From contig JACRBG010000049.1 of NCBI GenBank assembly GCA_016234595.1, forward strand, positions 1 to 64,000: a DNA stretch of 64,000 nt, written 5' to 3'. A program made the translations under genes and the position numbers. Numbering within the stretch: position 1 is the stretch's first letter; each line of letters begins with the position of its first letter. Shown here piece by piece: positions 44,079 through 52,036 of this stretch. Source of the stretch: Chloroflexota bacterium. Its GTDB lineage: Bacteria; Chloroflexota; Anaerolineae; Aggregatilineales; J027. Below the pieces are notes generated by a model, which was given only the letters and a program-made list of their open reading frames with translations, was not told where the DNA came from and made no database searches.

Positions 44079-44507
44079 CTATAACTCAAAAATTAGGTCG
44101 TTTCCTGCATAAAACCCCTCGCCTTGCACATGAAATAGACCGTCCCCCAAATTAGCGATGATGTCCAGCACCATCGGCAGTACATCGGCATTGACCTCCT
44201 GTGCATCATCCGGCACACCAACTGCCACCAACGCCTGTGTTTGGACCAAAACCGACAGCACCGTATCGCGTTCGGGGCCACCGCGCTCGGTGACAGCCTC
44301 AATAAATTGGGCGATTTCACGTTGGGTGGTCGCTTGGGTCGAGTCAGTCAAATCTACCGTCAATGGCCCATGATCTGGATGGTAGAAAATATCGAGTTGG
44401 TTCGTCCCCGCCGGATGCACCTCAAACTCGGCTTGAATCATCTGAGCTTGCAAAGGGACTAAACTACCGAGTGGAGAAGTGGTGAAATATCGAATCGTGT
44501 ATCCCAT
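44079..44507 (-). CDS. Hypothetical protein
   Basis: A 142-residue soluble protein with alternating strands and helices and no motif I recognise. It is acidic (for example DLTDSTQATTQREIAQFIEAV). AGAAAGG precedes the ATG. It lies 55 bases upstream of the methyltransferase gene on the same strand. Confidence 0.65.
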   Translation of the reverse strand: MGYTIRYFTTSPLGSLVPLQAQMIQAEFEVHPAGTNQLDIFYHPDHGPLTVDLTDSTQATTQREIAQFIEAVTERGGPERDTVLSVLVQTQALVAVGVPDDAQEVNADVLPMVLDIIANLGDGLFHVQGEGFYAGNDLIFEL

Positions 44508-44568
44508 AATTTACCTTTCTCCCTTGTACTATACAGTGTTTTTCCTGTGAATTGACCCTATTTTAGTT

Positions 44569-44600
44569 TAGATTCAGCACGGCGGCTTCTCTCATAGCCC
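44569..44600 (+). repeat. REP-like palindrome, degenerate copy 3
   Basis: TAGATTCAGCACGGCGGCTT matches the left half of the copies at 26590 and 32263; the right half (ATAGCCC) only partly restores the stem. It lies in the gap 44508-44636 that otherwise holds nothing recognisable. Confidence 0.4.
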
Positions 44601-44631
44601 ATTCGCCTGAGACTGCTGTAAGCATCCTCAA

Positions 44632-44668
44632 TCAAAAAATGCCCCACCCAAAACTGGATGGAGCATTT
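44632..44668 (-). terminator. ftsH terminator
   Basis: On the minus strand AAATGCTCCATCC (44668-44656) pairs over 13 bases with GGGTGGGGCATTT (44649-44637), using two G-U pairs, and runs into TTTTTT. It lies 34 bases after the ftsH stop. Confidence 0.9.
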
Positions 44669-44701
44669 ATTTTACCAAACTTCAGAGATTGTCTGATGAG
44701 T

Positions 44702-46642
44702 TTAGGCAGGTGATGGAGCAGCCCCCATCTTGGGTGGGATTTCCGAGCCACGTTCTGGCGTCGGGATATTACGAGGGCTGGCCGATGGGAGCGACATACT
44801 GGGTTCACTCTTGGGCCGCTCACCTACCAAATCAAGAAATTCTTCTTGGCCGATGGTTTCAACTTCCAACAGTCGGTTGGCAATCAAATCCAATTTAGCC
44901 CGATTATCGCGCAGTACCTGCAACGCCAATTGGTATTGTTGGATCACAATGTCATGCACTTCTTCGTCAATCGTTTGCGCCACCGATTCGCCATAATCGC
45001 GCTGTTCACTGATTTCGCGTCCGAGGAAGATTAATTCTTCGCGCTGACCGAAAACACGGGGGCCAAGTTTAGCACTCATACCCCAGCGAGTAATCATGGT
45101 ACGAGCAATGCGGGTGACATGTTCAAGATCACTCGCCGCGCCGTTGGTGATTTCTCCAAAGACCAATTCTTCAGCCGCCCGTCCACCCAACGCCGAGGCG
45201 ATACGGTGAATCAGTTCGGTACGAGTATTGAGCATGGAGTCTTCTTCGGGCATATACCACGTTGTACCACCCGACATACCACGTGCCACAATCGTAATCT
45301 TACGCACTGGGTCACATTTAGGCAGCATATGGCCGACGACGGCATGGCCCGCTTCGTGATAGGCCACCACTTGTTTTTCGCGTTCGCTGATGATACGACT
45401 CTTGCGTTCTGGGCCAAGCACCACGCGCTCAGTGGCTTCTTCAAAATCGCGCTGGCTGATGGATTTCTTGTTCTTGCGGGCCGCCAAAATCGCCGCCTCG
45501 TTTACCAGATTGGCAATATCTGCACCGACAAAGCCGGGGGTAGATTTGGCAATGACCGAGATGTCCACGTCAGCCGCCAATGGCTTGCCACGTGTATGCA
45601 CTTTGAGAATCGCTTCACGGCCACGCATATCGGGACGATCCAACACCACCCGGCGGTCAAAACGACCGGGGCGCATCAAGGCAGGGTCAAGAATATCGGG
45701 GCGATTGGTCGCGGCGACAATGATGATATTGGTATCAGTATCAAACCCGTCCATTTCGACCAGAATCTGATTCAGGGTTTGTTCACGTTCGTCGTGACTC
45801 CCACCCAATCCAGCACCACGCTGACGGCCTACTGCGTCAATTTCGTCAATGAAGATGATGCACGGGCTGTGGCGTTTGGCCTGATCAAACAGGTCACGTA
45901 CACGGCTGGCCCCCACGCCCACAAACATTTCGACAAATTCAGAACCGGAGATACCAAAGAACGGCACACCCGCTTCACCCGCAACAGCCTTCGCCAAAAG
46001 GGTCTTCCCAGTACCGGGGCTACCGATCAGCAGCACACCTTTGGGAATACGAGCACCCAATTGGATGAATTTTTCAGGCTCTTTGAGAAATTCGACCACT
46101 TCTTTGAGTTCCTCTTTGGCCTCATCCTCACCCGCCACATCATCAAATGTGACATTGGATTGGTCACCTGTGAACATCCGAGCGCGGCTGCGGCCAAACT
46201 GCATAGCCTGATTGTTGCTGCCTTGCGCTTGACGCACCATCAGATAGAGGAAACCCGCAATCAGAATGAGAGGCAAAAGACCCGTCAATAGTGTCAACCA
46301 TGGGCCAAGACCGCTGCCTTCTTTGTACTCAAAATTGATCGCCTGTACCTTGTCAGGGTCTGCACCATGCGATTCTAACAAGAGAGGAAGATTCTCTACG
46401 TTGGCGTCAACCCGCGATTCTTTGACCGTATCACTTCCATACGTGATCTTCAGCTTGGTTTCCGAGCGTTCAATGGATTCAATCTTGGTTCGTTCAGTGG
46501 GATTGTTGATGTCATTGACCAGTTCAGTCAATGTGATTTCATTGCGGCGGCTACTGTTGTTACTCACCCCAATAACGATCGCCAAAATCATACCAATCAC
46601 TAACAACCAGACAATGTAATTCCGATAACGAGGGTTTTTCAC
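44702..46642 (-). CDS. ftsH: ATP-dependent zinc metalloprotease FtsH
   Basis: Membrane-anchored AAA+ protease degrading misfolded and regulatory proteins. The 646-residue protein has an N-terminal membrane helix ([18 protein letters not shown]), a periplasmic domain, a second helix near residue 115, an AAA domain (Walker [11 protein letters not shown] near residue 208, Walker [15 protein letters not shown] region [19 protein letters not shown]) and a peptidase domain with the zinc site HEAGHA near residue 430. The C-terminus ends in a proline-serine tail. It lies alone and has its own terminator; nothing recognisable is seen in the 200 bases upstream. Confidence 0.97.
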   Translation of the reverse strand: MKNPRYRNYIVWLLVIGMILAIVIGVSNNSSRRNEITLTELVNDINNPTERTKIESIERSETKLKITYGSDTVKESRVDANVENLPLLLESHGADPDKVQAINFEYKEGSGLGPWLTLLTGLLPLILIAGFLYLMVRQAQGSNNQAMQFGRSRARMFTGDQSNVTFDDVAGEDEAKEELKEVVEFLKEPEKFIQLGARIPKGVLLIGSPGTGKTLLAKAVAGEAGVPFFGISGSEFVEMFVGVGASRVRDLFDQAKRHSPCIIFIDEIDAVGRQRGAGLGGSHDEREQTLNQILVEMDGFDTDTNIIIVAATNRPDILDPALMRPGRFDRRVVLDRPDMRGREAILKVHTRGKPLAADVDISVIAKSTPGFVGADIANLVNEAAILAARKNKKSISQRDFEEATERVVLGPERKSRIISEREKQVVAYHEAGHAVVGHMLPKCDPVRKITIVARGMSGGTTWYMPEEDSMLNTRTELIHRIASALGGRAAEELVFGEITNGAASDLEHVTRIARTMITRWGMSAKLGPRVFGQREELIFLGREISEQRDYGESVAQTIDEEVHDIVIQQYQLALQVLRDNRAKLDLIANRLLEVETIGQEEFLDLVGERPKSEPSMSLPSASPRNIPTPERGSEIPPKMGAAPSPA

Positions 46643-46843
46643 CGCAACTTTCCTCCAGATTTCATTCCAACAGCAGAAGCGATTCTATAGACATTACAGT
46701 GGGGAACTATAAATCGTTCAAATCAAACAGGCTTCTCAATTGGAGATGAGTTGATGTGCTTACGTTACATGATTATACGACATGAGGGTACTAAACTCCA
46801 CAGTCCCTCTTAGATTTCTAAGCAAATTCTGACGTTCGGGCTA

Positions 46844-48058
46844 CTATCCAAAATAGGCTTCCCAAACAAATATCCACAAAATGACCACACCGGTCATGGC
46901 GATGAGCGCAACAAAGGCCAGCAAAAGTGTCACCACATCCAAAGACTGTGGTTGCGGCGAGCGGTAGCCGGGGCTACGCATCACTTCTGGGGCGGGAATA
47001 GCTTGATAGTAGCCGCTGTCGGGGGCAGGCGCAGGCCAACCATTGGCATCCGTTGGAAATTGCGATAAGCCCTGCTGATAGGGTGAGGGCATCGTCGTAT
47101 AGGCTCCCCCCGGCGGTGGGGCATAGGGGGCAGGATAGGGCGTAATTGGCATGGGTTGGGGCGGTTCATTGGCGGGAGGAGCAACCACTGGACTTGCTAC
47201 CTGAACGGGTGGCATTCCAGAGGTCTCTTCACGGCCTTGCTCTTTATAAGCAATCAAAATTCGCCCCAGTTGATCGGCGGTACGATAGCGAGCCGCAGGT
47301 TCTTTGGCAAGCACTTTTTGAATGATATGGTCAAGCGAGGTAGGAACTTGGGGATTCAGTTCCGAAATGCGCGGCGGCGTATCCCGAATATGTGCTAAGG
47401 CGAGGGCTTGTTGATCGGCCCCAATAAACGGGAGGCGGCCCGTAAGCATTTCAAAGATAACCACTCCAATCGAATAGACATCCGAGGCAGGTGTGGGATA
47501 TTCACCCTGCGCTTGCTCCGGCGAAAAATAATGGGGACTACCCCAGACAATTTTTTGACGTTCAGGTGGATTAGTCGCTGCTAAGGCCTGTGCGATACCA
47601 AAATCCGTCACTTTGATTTTGTCGCTATCGAGAATCAAGATGTTCTGTGGCTTCACATCAGCATGGACGAGACCCGCTCGATGCGCATACCCAACCCCAG
47701 CGCAAATCTGGATAGAGATATTCAGCGCCCGTTCAATCGGCAAAGGGGCATTCGAACGAATCAATTTTTTAAGGTCTTGCCCATCCAAAAATTCCATGAC
47801 GATATAGTGCGTGTTACCATCTTGCCCCACGTCATGGACTGTCACAATATTGGGATGTGTCAAATTGGCGACATTGCGTGCTTCTTGCCGAAACCGCACC
47901 AAAAAAGACTGGTCATTGGTCAGGGAAGGTCGCAAAATTTTGACCGCAACTGTCCGCCCTAAAGCGAGGTCAGTGGCTTTATAAATGACCGCCATTCCAC
48001 CCGAGCCATGTTGTTGCACGAGACGGTAGCGACCATTAAGCAGTCTTTCTTGTTCCAT
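46844..48058 (-). CDS. PASTA-less Ser/Thr protein kinase with C-terminal membrane anchor
   Basis: A 404-residue Hanks-type kinase of the PknB group. The glycine loop GSGGMAVIYKA, the ATP lysine in VAVKIL, the catalytic loop HADVKPQN and the DFG motif are all present, as is the APE-like region SPEQAQGE. The catalytic loop has HAD rather than HRD, so it is not an RD kinase. A proline- and glycine-rich linker (about residues 270-370) leads to one membrane helix (LLLAFVALIAMTGVVILWIF) with only a few residues outside, so no sensor domain is exposed. It follows the metallohydrolase gene after six bases. The FHA protein at 18102 could read its phosphorylations. Confidence 0.9.
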   Translation of the reverse strand: MEQERLLNGRYRLVQQHGSGGMAVIYKATDLALGRTVAVKILRPSLTNDQSFLVRFRQEARNVANLTHPNIVTVHDVGQDGNTHYIVMEFLDGQDLKKLIRSNAPLPIERALNISIQICAGVGYAHRAGLVHADVKPQNILILDSDKIKVTDFGIAQALAATNPPERQKIVWGSPHYFSPEQAQGEYPTPASDVYSIGVVIFEMLTGRLPFIGADQQALALAHIRDTPPRISELNPQVPTSLDHIIQKVLAKEPAARYRTADQLGRILIAYKEQGREETSGMPPVQVASPVVAPPANEPPQPMPITPYPAPYAPPPGGAYTTMPSPYQQGLSQFPTDANGWPAPAPDSGYYQAIPAPEVMRSPGYRSPQPQSLDVVTLLLAFVALIAMTGVVILWIFVWEAYFG

Positions 48059-48064
48059 CAGCGA

Positions 48065-48931
48065 TTAACCTACAGAATTAGCCTGCTTCAGTGCATCTTC
48101 GCGGCGCGTAAATTGTTCCAATAACGCCATCAAATTCCCAATATGTAATTCCTGAACCCCGCCATTGAGGGGAATTCGGCTTTTGCCACATTGTTCCACA
48201 TCCAGTGCTCTAAGGTAAGCCACCGGATCAGATCGAGTCATCGCCATTTTGACCTGTTTGTAAATACAATCCATGTATTCTAGGTCAGATTCAATTTTGC
48301 GTTCAACCTCACCGCGCAAAATAACCTCACCATGCCCCTGAATGACATTCTCATAGCCGCCATTCCGTAAGGCTTTCAGCGATTCGATAAATATATCAAA
48401 ATCACCATCCACAAAATAGGGAATGGGCATCAGCGTATCGCCAGCAAACAAAACCCGATCTTCTTTAATTTGTACCACAATTGAATCCATGCTGTGTCCG
48501 GGGGAATGGCTCATTTGCAATGTTTTGCCCCCCAAGCGTAATTCCATCATACCACTTTCAAAAGTCAGTTGGGGCAGACGGATGGTAACTTCAGAAAAAA
48601 TTCGGGGATTTTGCTGTTGGGCCTGAAGCAGACTTTCTTGGCCTTTGGTCAACAGTAATTCATGACACATGGCATGACTAATGACCACTGCATTTTCAAA
48701 AAAGCAGGTTCCAAAAGTATGGTCGGCATGATAATGCGTATTGATGATATAACGAACCGTTGTGTTGAGGCGGTTCTCGATAAAATGGCGGATAGACTTA
48801 GCTTCTTCTGGGAATACCAGCGCATCAATTAGGATAGCACCTGCTGGGGTGATAATTGCCCCGGCTGTGACCTGTGCATACAGTTCGCTGGTAAAAACAT
48901 AGATGTCGTCCGCAACCCGTTCGCGTCGCAT
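48065..48931 (-). CDS. Metallo-beta-lactamase-fold hydrolase
   Basis: A 288-residue MBL-fold protein with the metal motif THYHADHTFG near residue 58 (H-x-H-x-D-H), a later histidine in SHSPGHSMDS and the aspartate in LFAGDTLM. The glyoxalase II-like pattern suggests thiolester or related hydrolysis; the substrate is unknown. ATG 48931 has AAAGAGAG upstream; a TTG one codon earlier is less likely. It is the first gene of a pair with the protein kinase, so they may share regulation. Confidence 0.83.
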   Translation of the reverse strand: MRRERVADDIYVFTSELYAQVTAGAIITPAGAILIDALVFPEEAKSIRHFIENRLNTTVRYIINTHYHADHTFGTCFFENAVVISHAMCHELLLTKGQESLLQAQQQNPRIFSEVTIRLPQLTFESGMMELRLGGKTLQMSHSPGHSMDSIVVQIKEDRVLFAGDTLMPIPYFVDGDFDIFIESLKALRNGGYENVIQGHGEVILRGEVERKIESDLEYMDCIYKQVKMAMTRSDPVAYLRALDVEQCGKSRIPLNGGVQELHIGNLMALLEQFTRREDALKQANSVG

Positions 48932-49084
48932 CAAACTCTCTTTAATTGAACCCGAAAGCAGCAGCTATAGGTGGTTGGTACATCAATCGTAGTATAGCCG
49001 TTCAGCTAACGCGAATCAAGCGGGGAAAACAAAACCGTCGCCTCGCTGGGTTATGCAAAATGGCGAAAAGCATCCTCACATTAC

Positions 49085-49633
49085 TTATGAGGGAATGCTA
49101 TCGCCAATTTCAATATATTTTTTCCACGCATCCGGCCCGTTGCCAACTTCAATCACCAAATAGTTCGTGCGTGGTCGGCGCGGTTCCCACAGCAGTTTCA
49201 TCCCTGCTTCACCGGGTAACCGATCACCTTTGCGATGATTACAGACATAACACGCACAGGCTGTGTTTGTCCACACATCTTTGCCACCGCGCGATTTCGG
49301 CAAGATGTGATCCACCGTCATGTCACTTTTAGATAAAATCTTGCCTTGCAACACCTCACCCGGCACAATACCGCAATAAATGCAGGTGTGGTTATCCCGC
49401 ACCAAGACACCTTTTCGGCTCCATTGGGCTTGGCGGCGAGGCACGTTGATATAAGTCCGCAAGGCGATGACCGATGGTACTTGGAATTGGCTGCGTACAG
49501 TTTTGAGAAAACGACCCGTCTCCTCGACCACTACCGCTTTACCGGAAATCAGCAGGTTGATGGCTCGCGGTATGCTGATAACCGAGAGAGGTTCCCATGT
49601 GCTTCCATTGAGAAGCAATACCCGCCCTTGCAA
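49085..49633 (-). CDS. HNH endonuclease-family protein
   Basis: A 182-residue protein. The N-terminal 80 residues (VLLLNGSTWEPLSVISIPRAINLLISGKA) are the conserved part of a widespread bacterial HNH family. The nuclease domain has CIYCG, then MTVDHILPKSRGG and CYVCNHRKGD: the two CxxC pairs bind zinc and DH/N/H are the HNH residues. Members are usually chromosomal genes of unknown role rather than phage genes. Translation appears to start at TTG 49633, with AGGAG upstream. Confidence 0.85.
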   Translation of the reverse strand: MQGRVLLLNGSTWEPLSVISIPRAINLLISGKAVVVEETGRFLKTVRSQFQVPSVIALRTYINVPRRQAQWSRKGVLVRDNHTCIYCGIVPGEVLQGKILSKSDMTVDHILPKSRGGKDVWTNTACACYVCNHRKGDRLPGEAGMKLLWEPRRPRTNYLVIEVGNGPDAWKKYIEIGDSIPS

Positions 49634-49713
49634 AGTAAATCAACTCCTATTCTTCGCACTAGACAAACTTTCGCTTTGTTGTTCTATAGAAAATTATAAC
49701 CCGATTTGAAGCG

Positions 49714-49733
49714 ATTGTACCACTTTGTACAAT
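49714..49733. promoter_or_regulatory. 20-base palindrome, possible operator
   Basis: ATTGTAC at 49714-49720 and GTACAAT at 49727-49733 form a perfect inverted repeat with a six-base spacer. It lies in the divergent region between the HNH gene and the HTH gene, where a dimeric regulator could bind. Confidence 0.4.
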
Positions 49734-49861
49734 TAGATTATTTTAACCTGAGTCATACCAATTTTGGACTACATTGAACCTCTCTGGACTATTATAATGG
49801 CTAAAAAACCATTTTTAGATTAAAATCCGCTTAATCGTACATTATCACAGAATAATGCCTG

Positions 49862-49890
49862 TTGACGACTGGTGTCAAGTGTCATATAAT
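49862..49890 (+). promoter_or_regulatory. Consensus sigma-70 promoter of the HTH gene
   Basis: TTGACG at 49862-49867, a 17-base spacer and TATAAT at 49885-49890. This is one of the closest matches to the housekeeping consensus that I noticed. Transcription would start near 49897, about 18 bases before the GTG start at 49915. Confidence 0.8.
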
Positions 49891-49914
49891 TTCAGGATAG
49901 TCGGAGGTATAAGA

Positions 49915-50160
49915 GTGACGCTATCGGTTATCAAACCAACACAAAGTAGTAGAAATAAGTCTGGCATCCAGCCTAACGCAGTGTATTCTCGTAAAGAAAC
50001 TGCCGACGCACTTGGGGTCAGCCTAAGCACGCTCAAGAAGTTGATTGATCAGGGATACCTCCAAGTGTCGCAGCCACCGGGAATGCGCCGAGTCTTTATC
50101 AAGGGAAGCAGCATCCTGCAAATGCTCGACCAGACCGTAGTAACCGTTGTAAATTCTTAG
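49915..50160 (+). CDS. Excisionase/MerR-type helix-turn-helix protein
   Basis: An 81-residue DNA-binding protein. VYSRKETADALGVSLSTLKKLIDQGYLQVSQPPGMRRVFIKGSSI matches the winged helix of excisionase-type (HTH_17) proteins, which bend or mark DNA. The start is GTG 49915, with GGAGG eight bases upstream; a frame from ATG 49855 would run through the promoter and is unlikely. It is expressed from a consensus promoter with a very short leader. No integrase is visible in the window, so it may be a leftover of a mobile element or a plain regulator. Confidence 0.8.
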   Translation: MTLSVIKPTQSSRNKSGIQPNAVYSRKETADALGVSLSTLKKLIDQGYLQVSQPPGMRRVFIKGSSILQMLDQTVVTVVNS

Positions 50161-50252
50161 GAACATCCTAATAGGGCTATCCAGCCCGTAAAATCTATCG
50201 TCCAGTTTTATAAGCCGGGGTCAAACAAGGCAACCCCATTCAGGAGTTCAAG

Positions 50253-50711
50253 ATGTTGTGCCATTTTAATGACCGAGTCACGAGTGCCACCTTGCGGGAG
50301 TCCGCTAACGTCAGCGATACGCTGCGTTTTGCGACCATTAACCGCAACGAACGGCATCATGGACTGGGTAGAGTGCGTGGACTGTCAGCCGCCGTAATGG
50401 GTGGTCAGCAGCACAACACCGCTCTAAATGGCAAGGCGTCGCTCGCCAGCGGTCATAGCTGGAACCTGAACGGAATGGTTGTTGTCGCCGATGCGCCATG
50501 GACGAAGATACTGCCCAGTTTGTTAGATGCCGAGGGCGTAAACCCGATGGGTGTCGGCCTACAAGATAGGCTACAAGGCAGCAAGAGTAGTAAAGCAATT
50601 GCACTCTTAACAACGGAATATAGCGGTTCTGATTCACTGTGGACTCTGAGTCCCTCTGCAAATGTGGAGGACGATTCGGGACGGTTTAGGAAGATACCTA
50701 TATCAACCTAG
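50253..50711 (+). CDS. Doubtful 152-codon gene within a hairpin-rich stretch
   Basis: An open frame of 152 codons; AGGAG lies six bases before its ATG, a good ribosome-binding site. The product (MLCHFNDRVTSATLRESANV and on) resembles nothing I know and uses rare codons (AGG, AGA, ATA) more than neighbouring genes. The same stretch contains many compact stems, for example 50312-50324, 50418-50453, 50556-50572, 50583-50608 and 50641-50653. It may be a protein gene, a structured RNA or both. Bases 50161-50252 contain another hairpin (50174-50187) and no gene. Confidence 0.35.
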   Translation: MLCHFNDRVTSATLRESANVSDTLRFATINRNERHHGLGRVRGLSAAVMGGQQHNTALNGKASLASGHSWNLNGMVVVADAPWTKILPSLLDAEGVNPMGVGLQDRLQGSKSSKAIALLTTEYSGSDSLWTLSPSANVEDDSGRFRKIPIST

Positions 50712-50740
50712 CCATAACCGAGACTTCGCCAAGCAACCCG

Positions 50741-50801
50741 ATACCGGGGTGTGGGGCCAGAGACAGTGAAATTGTCAAAGGCACTACACCCCGGTATTTA
50801 T
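50741..50801 (+). terminator. Terminator of the HTH transcript
   Basis: ATACCGGGGTGT at 50741-50752 pairs perfectly over 12 bases with ACACCCCGGTAT at 50786-50797, and the stem runs into TTATTTT. The 33-base loop itself can fold (GACA/TGTC). It ends the unit that starts at the 49862 promoter. Confidence 0.8.
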
Positions 50802-50839
50802 TTTGCGGTGCGACCTTGATAGAGCAGGAAAAAACGACT

Positions 50840-51124
50840 ATGGAAACCAAAATTTTATCCCTGAAGATTTTACAAAATCGCTTGACAGAGTGTCATCTGG
50901 AAACCGTCTTAGCGACACTCGACCGACTACATGACGCGACAGCCACCGACACCCTCGGCGCTGTCAGCAATCTGAGCACTGAAGAGGTGGTGGGATGGTT
51001 GGAAGACATCATCTACACCGCCCAAGAAACGCTCAAAGAAATGGGCCTAGAAGCCCCTATAACATCGGATACAACGCTTGAAGCGCCCCATCCAGCCCAG
51101 TTGAGCCTTTATGGTTCACGCTAG
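50840..51124 (+). CDS. Small helical protein, unknown function
   Basis: A 94-residue, predominantly helical acidic protein (LTECHLETVLATLDRLHDATA, TEEVVGWLEDIIYTAQETLKEMGL) with a polar C-terminal tail. Codon use is like the chromosome, and AGGA lies 11 bases before ATG 50840, so it is probably real. It follows the 50741 terminator and may have its own promoter. No homologue is recognised; size and helicity would suit a small regulator or an antitoxin-like protein, but nothing shows that. Confidence 0.6.
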   Translation: METKILSLKILQNRLTECHLETVLATLDRLHDATATDTLGAVSNLSTEEVVGWLEDIIYTAQETLKEMGLEAPITSDTTLEAPHPAQLSLYGSR

Positions 51125-51199
51125 GACAAGCACCCAAGCGAATATCAAACAACCGTAAGCAGTAAAAAACGTATCAATCAGTAGCAAAAAGGAGAAATC

Positions 51200-51403
51200 A
51201 TGTTCAACACAATCTACATCCGCTATCGCGCTGCTATTTCTATTCTTCGAGTGGGATCGTTTAACACACGACAGGGGGTTCAGGTGAACCTAATCGAGCG
51301 AATTCAGAGGAATTGTTTTCAGATCATAAATCGAGTGTGGCTCCACAGTTTGAGCCAAAAGGACAATCCAACGTATGGGTACCAACCGGGAACCTTATCG
51401 TAG
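51200..51403 (+). CDS. Possible 67-residue protein
   Basis: A short basic open frame with AAAGGAG seven bases before its ATG, a nearly ideal ribosome-binding site. The product (MFNTIYIRYRAAISILRVGS and on) is arginine-rich and matches nothing known. Its end overlaps the start of the next frame by 29 bases. It could be translated or be the leader of the next gene. Confidence 0.4.
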   Translation: MFNTIYIRYRAAISILRVGSFNTRQGVQVNLIERIQRNCFQIINRVWLHSLSQKDNPTYGYQPGTLS

Positions 51404-51605
51404 ACCAATCATGGCACGCCAACACGGTTCAAAACGCAGTTCGGACCAGAAAGCAGATAGCGTCGAAACGGACGCGCGTCTGAAGAAATCATGGCTAACC
51501 CTAGCGCCAATCTGGATCGTTTCAGAGGGGCAGCACTCAACCGATGAGAACATTGACGAGAATAGCGACATTTTGATCGAAGATGGGTACGACTGGCTAA
51601 AGTAG
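51375..51605 (+). CDS. Possible small protein with acidic C-terminus
   Basis: A 76-codon frame; AAAAGGA lies upstream of ATG 51375, and ATG 51411 is an alternative. The N-terminal half is basic (RQHGSKRSSDQK) and the C-terminal end acidic (DENIDENSDILIEDGYDWLK), a composition more like a real protein than a random frame. A strong terminator begins two bases after the stop, which supports a real transcription unit ending here. Confidence 0.45.
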   Translation: MGTNREPYRRPIMARQHGSKRSSDQKADSVETDARLKKSWLTLAPIWIVSEGQHSTDENIDENSDILIEDGYDWLK

Positions 51606-51606
51606 A

Positions 51607-51668
51607 CCCGGTGTCCGCGATGGGCAAACAGTGTGTATTGGTATAAATAAATCGCACACCGGGGTTTT
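51607..51668 (+). terminator. Terminator of the small-gene unit
   Basis: CCCGGTGT (51607-51614) and GCGAT (51617-51621) pair with ATCGC (51651-51655) and ACACCGGG (51656-51663): 13 pairs with a two-base bulge, then GTTTT. Its CCGGTGT stem resembles the terminator at 50741. Confidence 0.85.
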
Positions 51669-51977
51669 ATCTCAGAATATAGTGATTTGAGGTCTTTCAA
51701 TCATGCCATATATCAACCACTTTTTTATTCACGTAGTAACCTGCTAATTTTTACAGGGTCTATTGCACTCTAGTCCTTTATTCTGCTTTATCTAACCACA
51801 ACCATAGAGCTACACCAGCCCCTCGCGTGTGTTTTGGGCTACCCTAGCATAGTTTTTCGTGCCTAGCGGTCAATATAATTCACCGCCATAAATCCGTTAC
51901 TATAGTAACGCTTTCAAATCCGGCGCATATAAGTGATAGTAATAGAACGTGAGTTCTATAATAATTTACCCCTTAAA
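51669..51977. other. Gene-free stretch with three palindromes
   Basis: No gene is visible. GCGGT/ACCGC (51866-51886) encloses an A+T-rich loop; GTTACTATAGTAAC (51896-51909) is a perfect 14-base palindrome; TAGAAC-GTGA-GTTCTA (51943-51958) is another inverted repeat. They may be protein-binding or recombination sites. Confidence 0.45.
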
Positions 51978-52008
51978 ACAAAAAAGGGCAGGTTTATGAC
52001 ACCTACCC
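51978..52008 (-). terminator. Terminator of the eight-gene operon
   Basis: On the minus strand GGGTAGGT (52008-52001) pairs with ACCTGCCC (51993-51986), using one G-U pair, and runs directly into TTTTTT. It lies 28 bases after the stop at 52037. Confidence 0.9.
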
Positions 52009-52036
52009 CATATGATTTTGTTTGTATTTTTAGGCT

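Noticed and set aside
45119-46291. 390-codon frame opposite ftsH
   Set aside because: It lies wholly antisense to the highly conserved ftsH gene; its composition is that of a shadow frame.
49085-50160. HNH and HTH genes as part of a prophage or integrative element
   Set aside because: No integrase, capsid, portal or terminase gene is present, and the HNH family is a common chromosomal one. Only a small accessory cassette can be supported.
50338-50661. 107-codon frame on the minus strand opposite the hairpin-rich stretch
   Set aside because: No ribosome-binding site or promoter on that strand; the flanking promoter and terminator point the other way.
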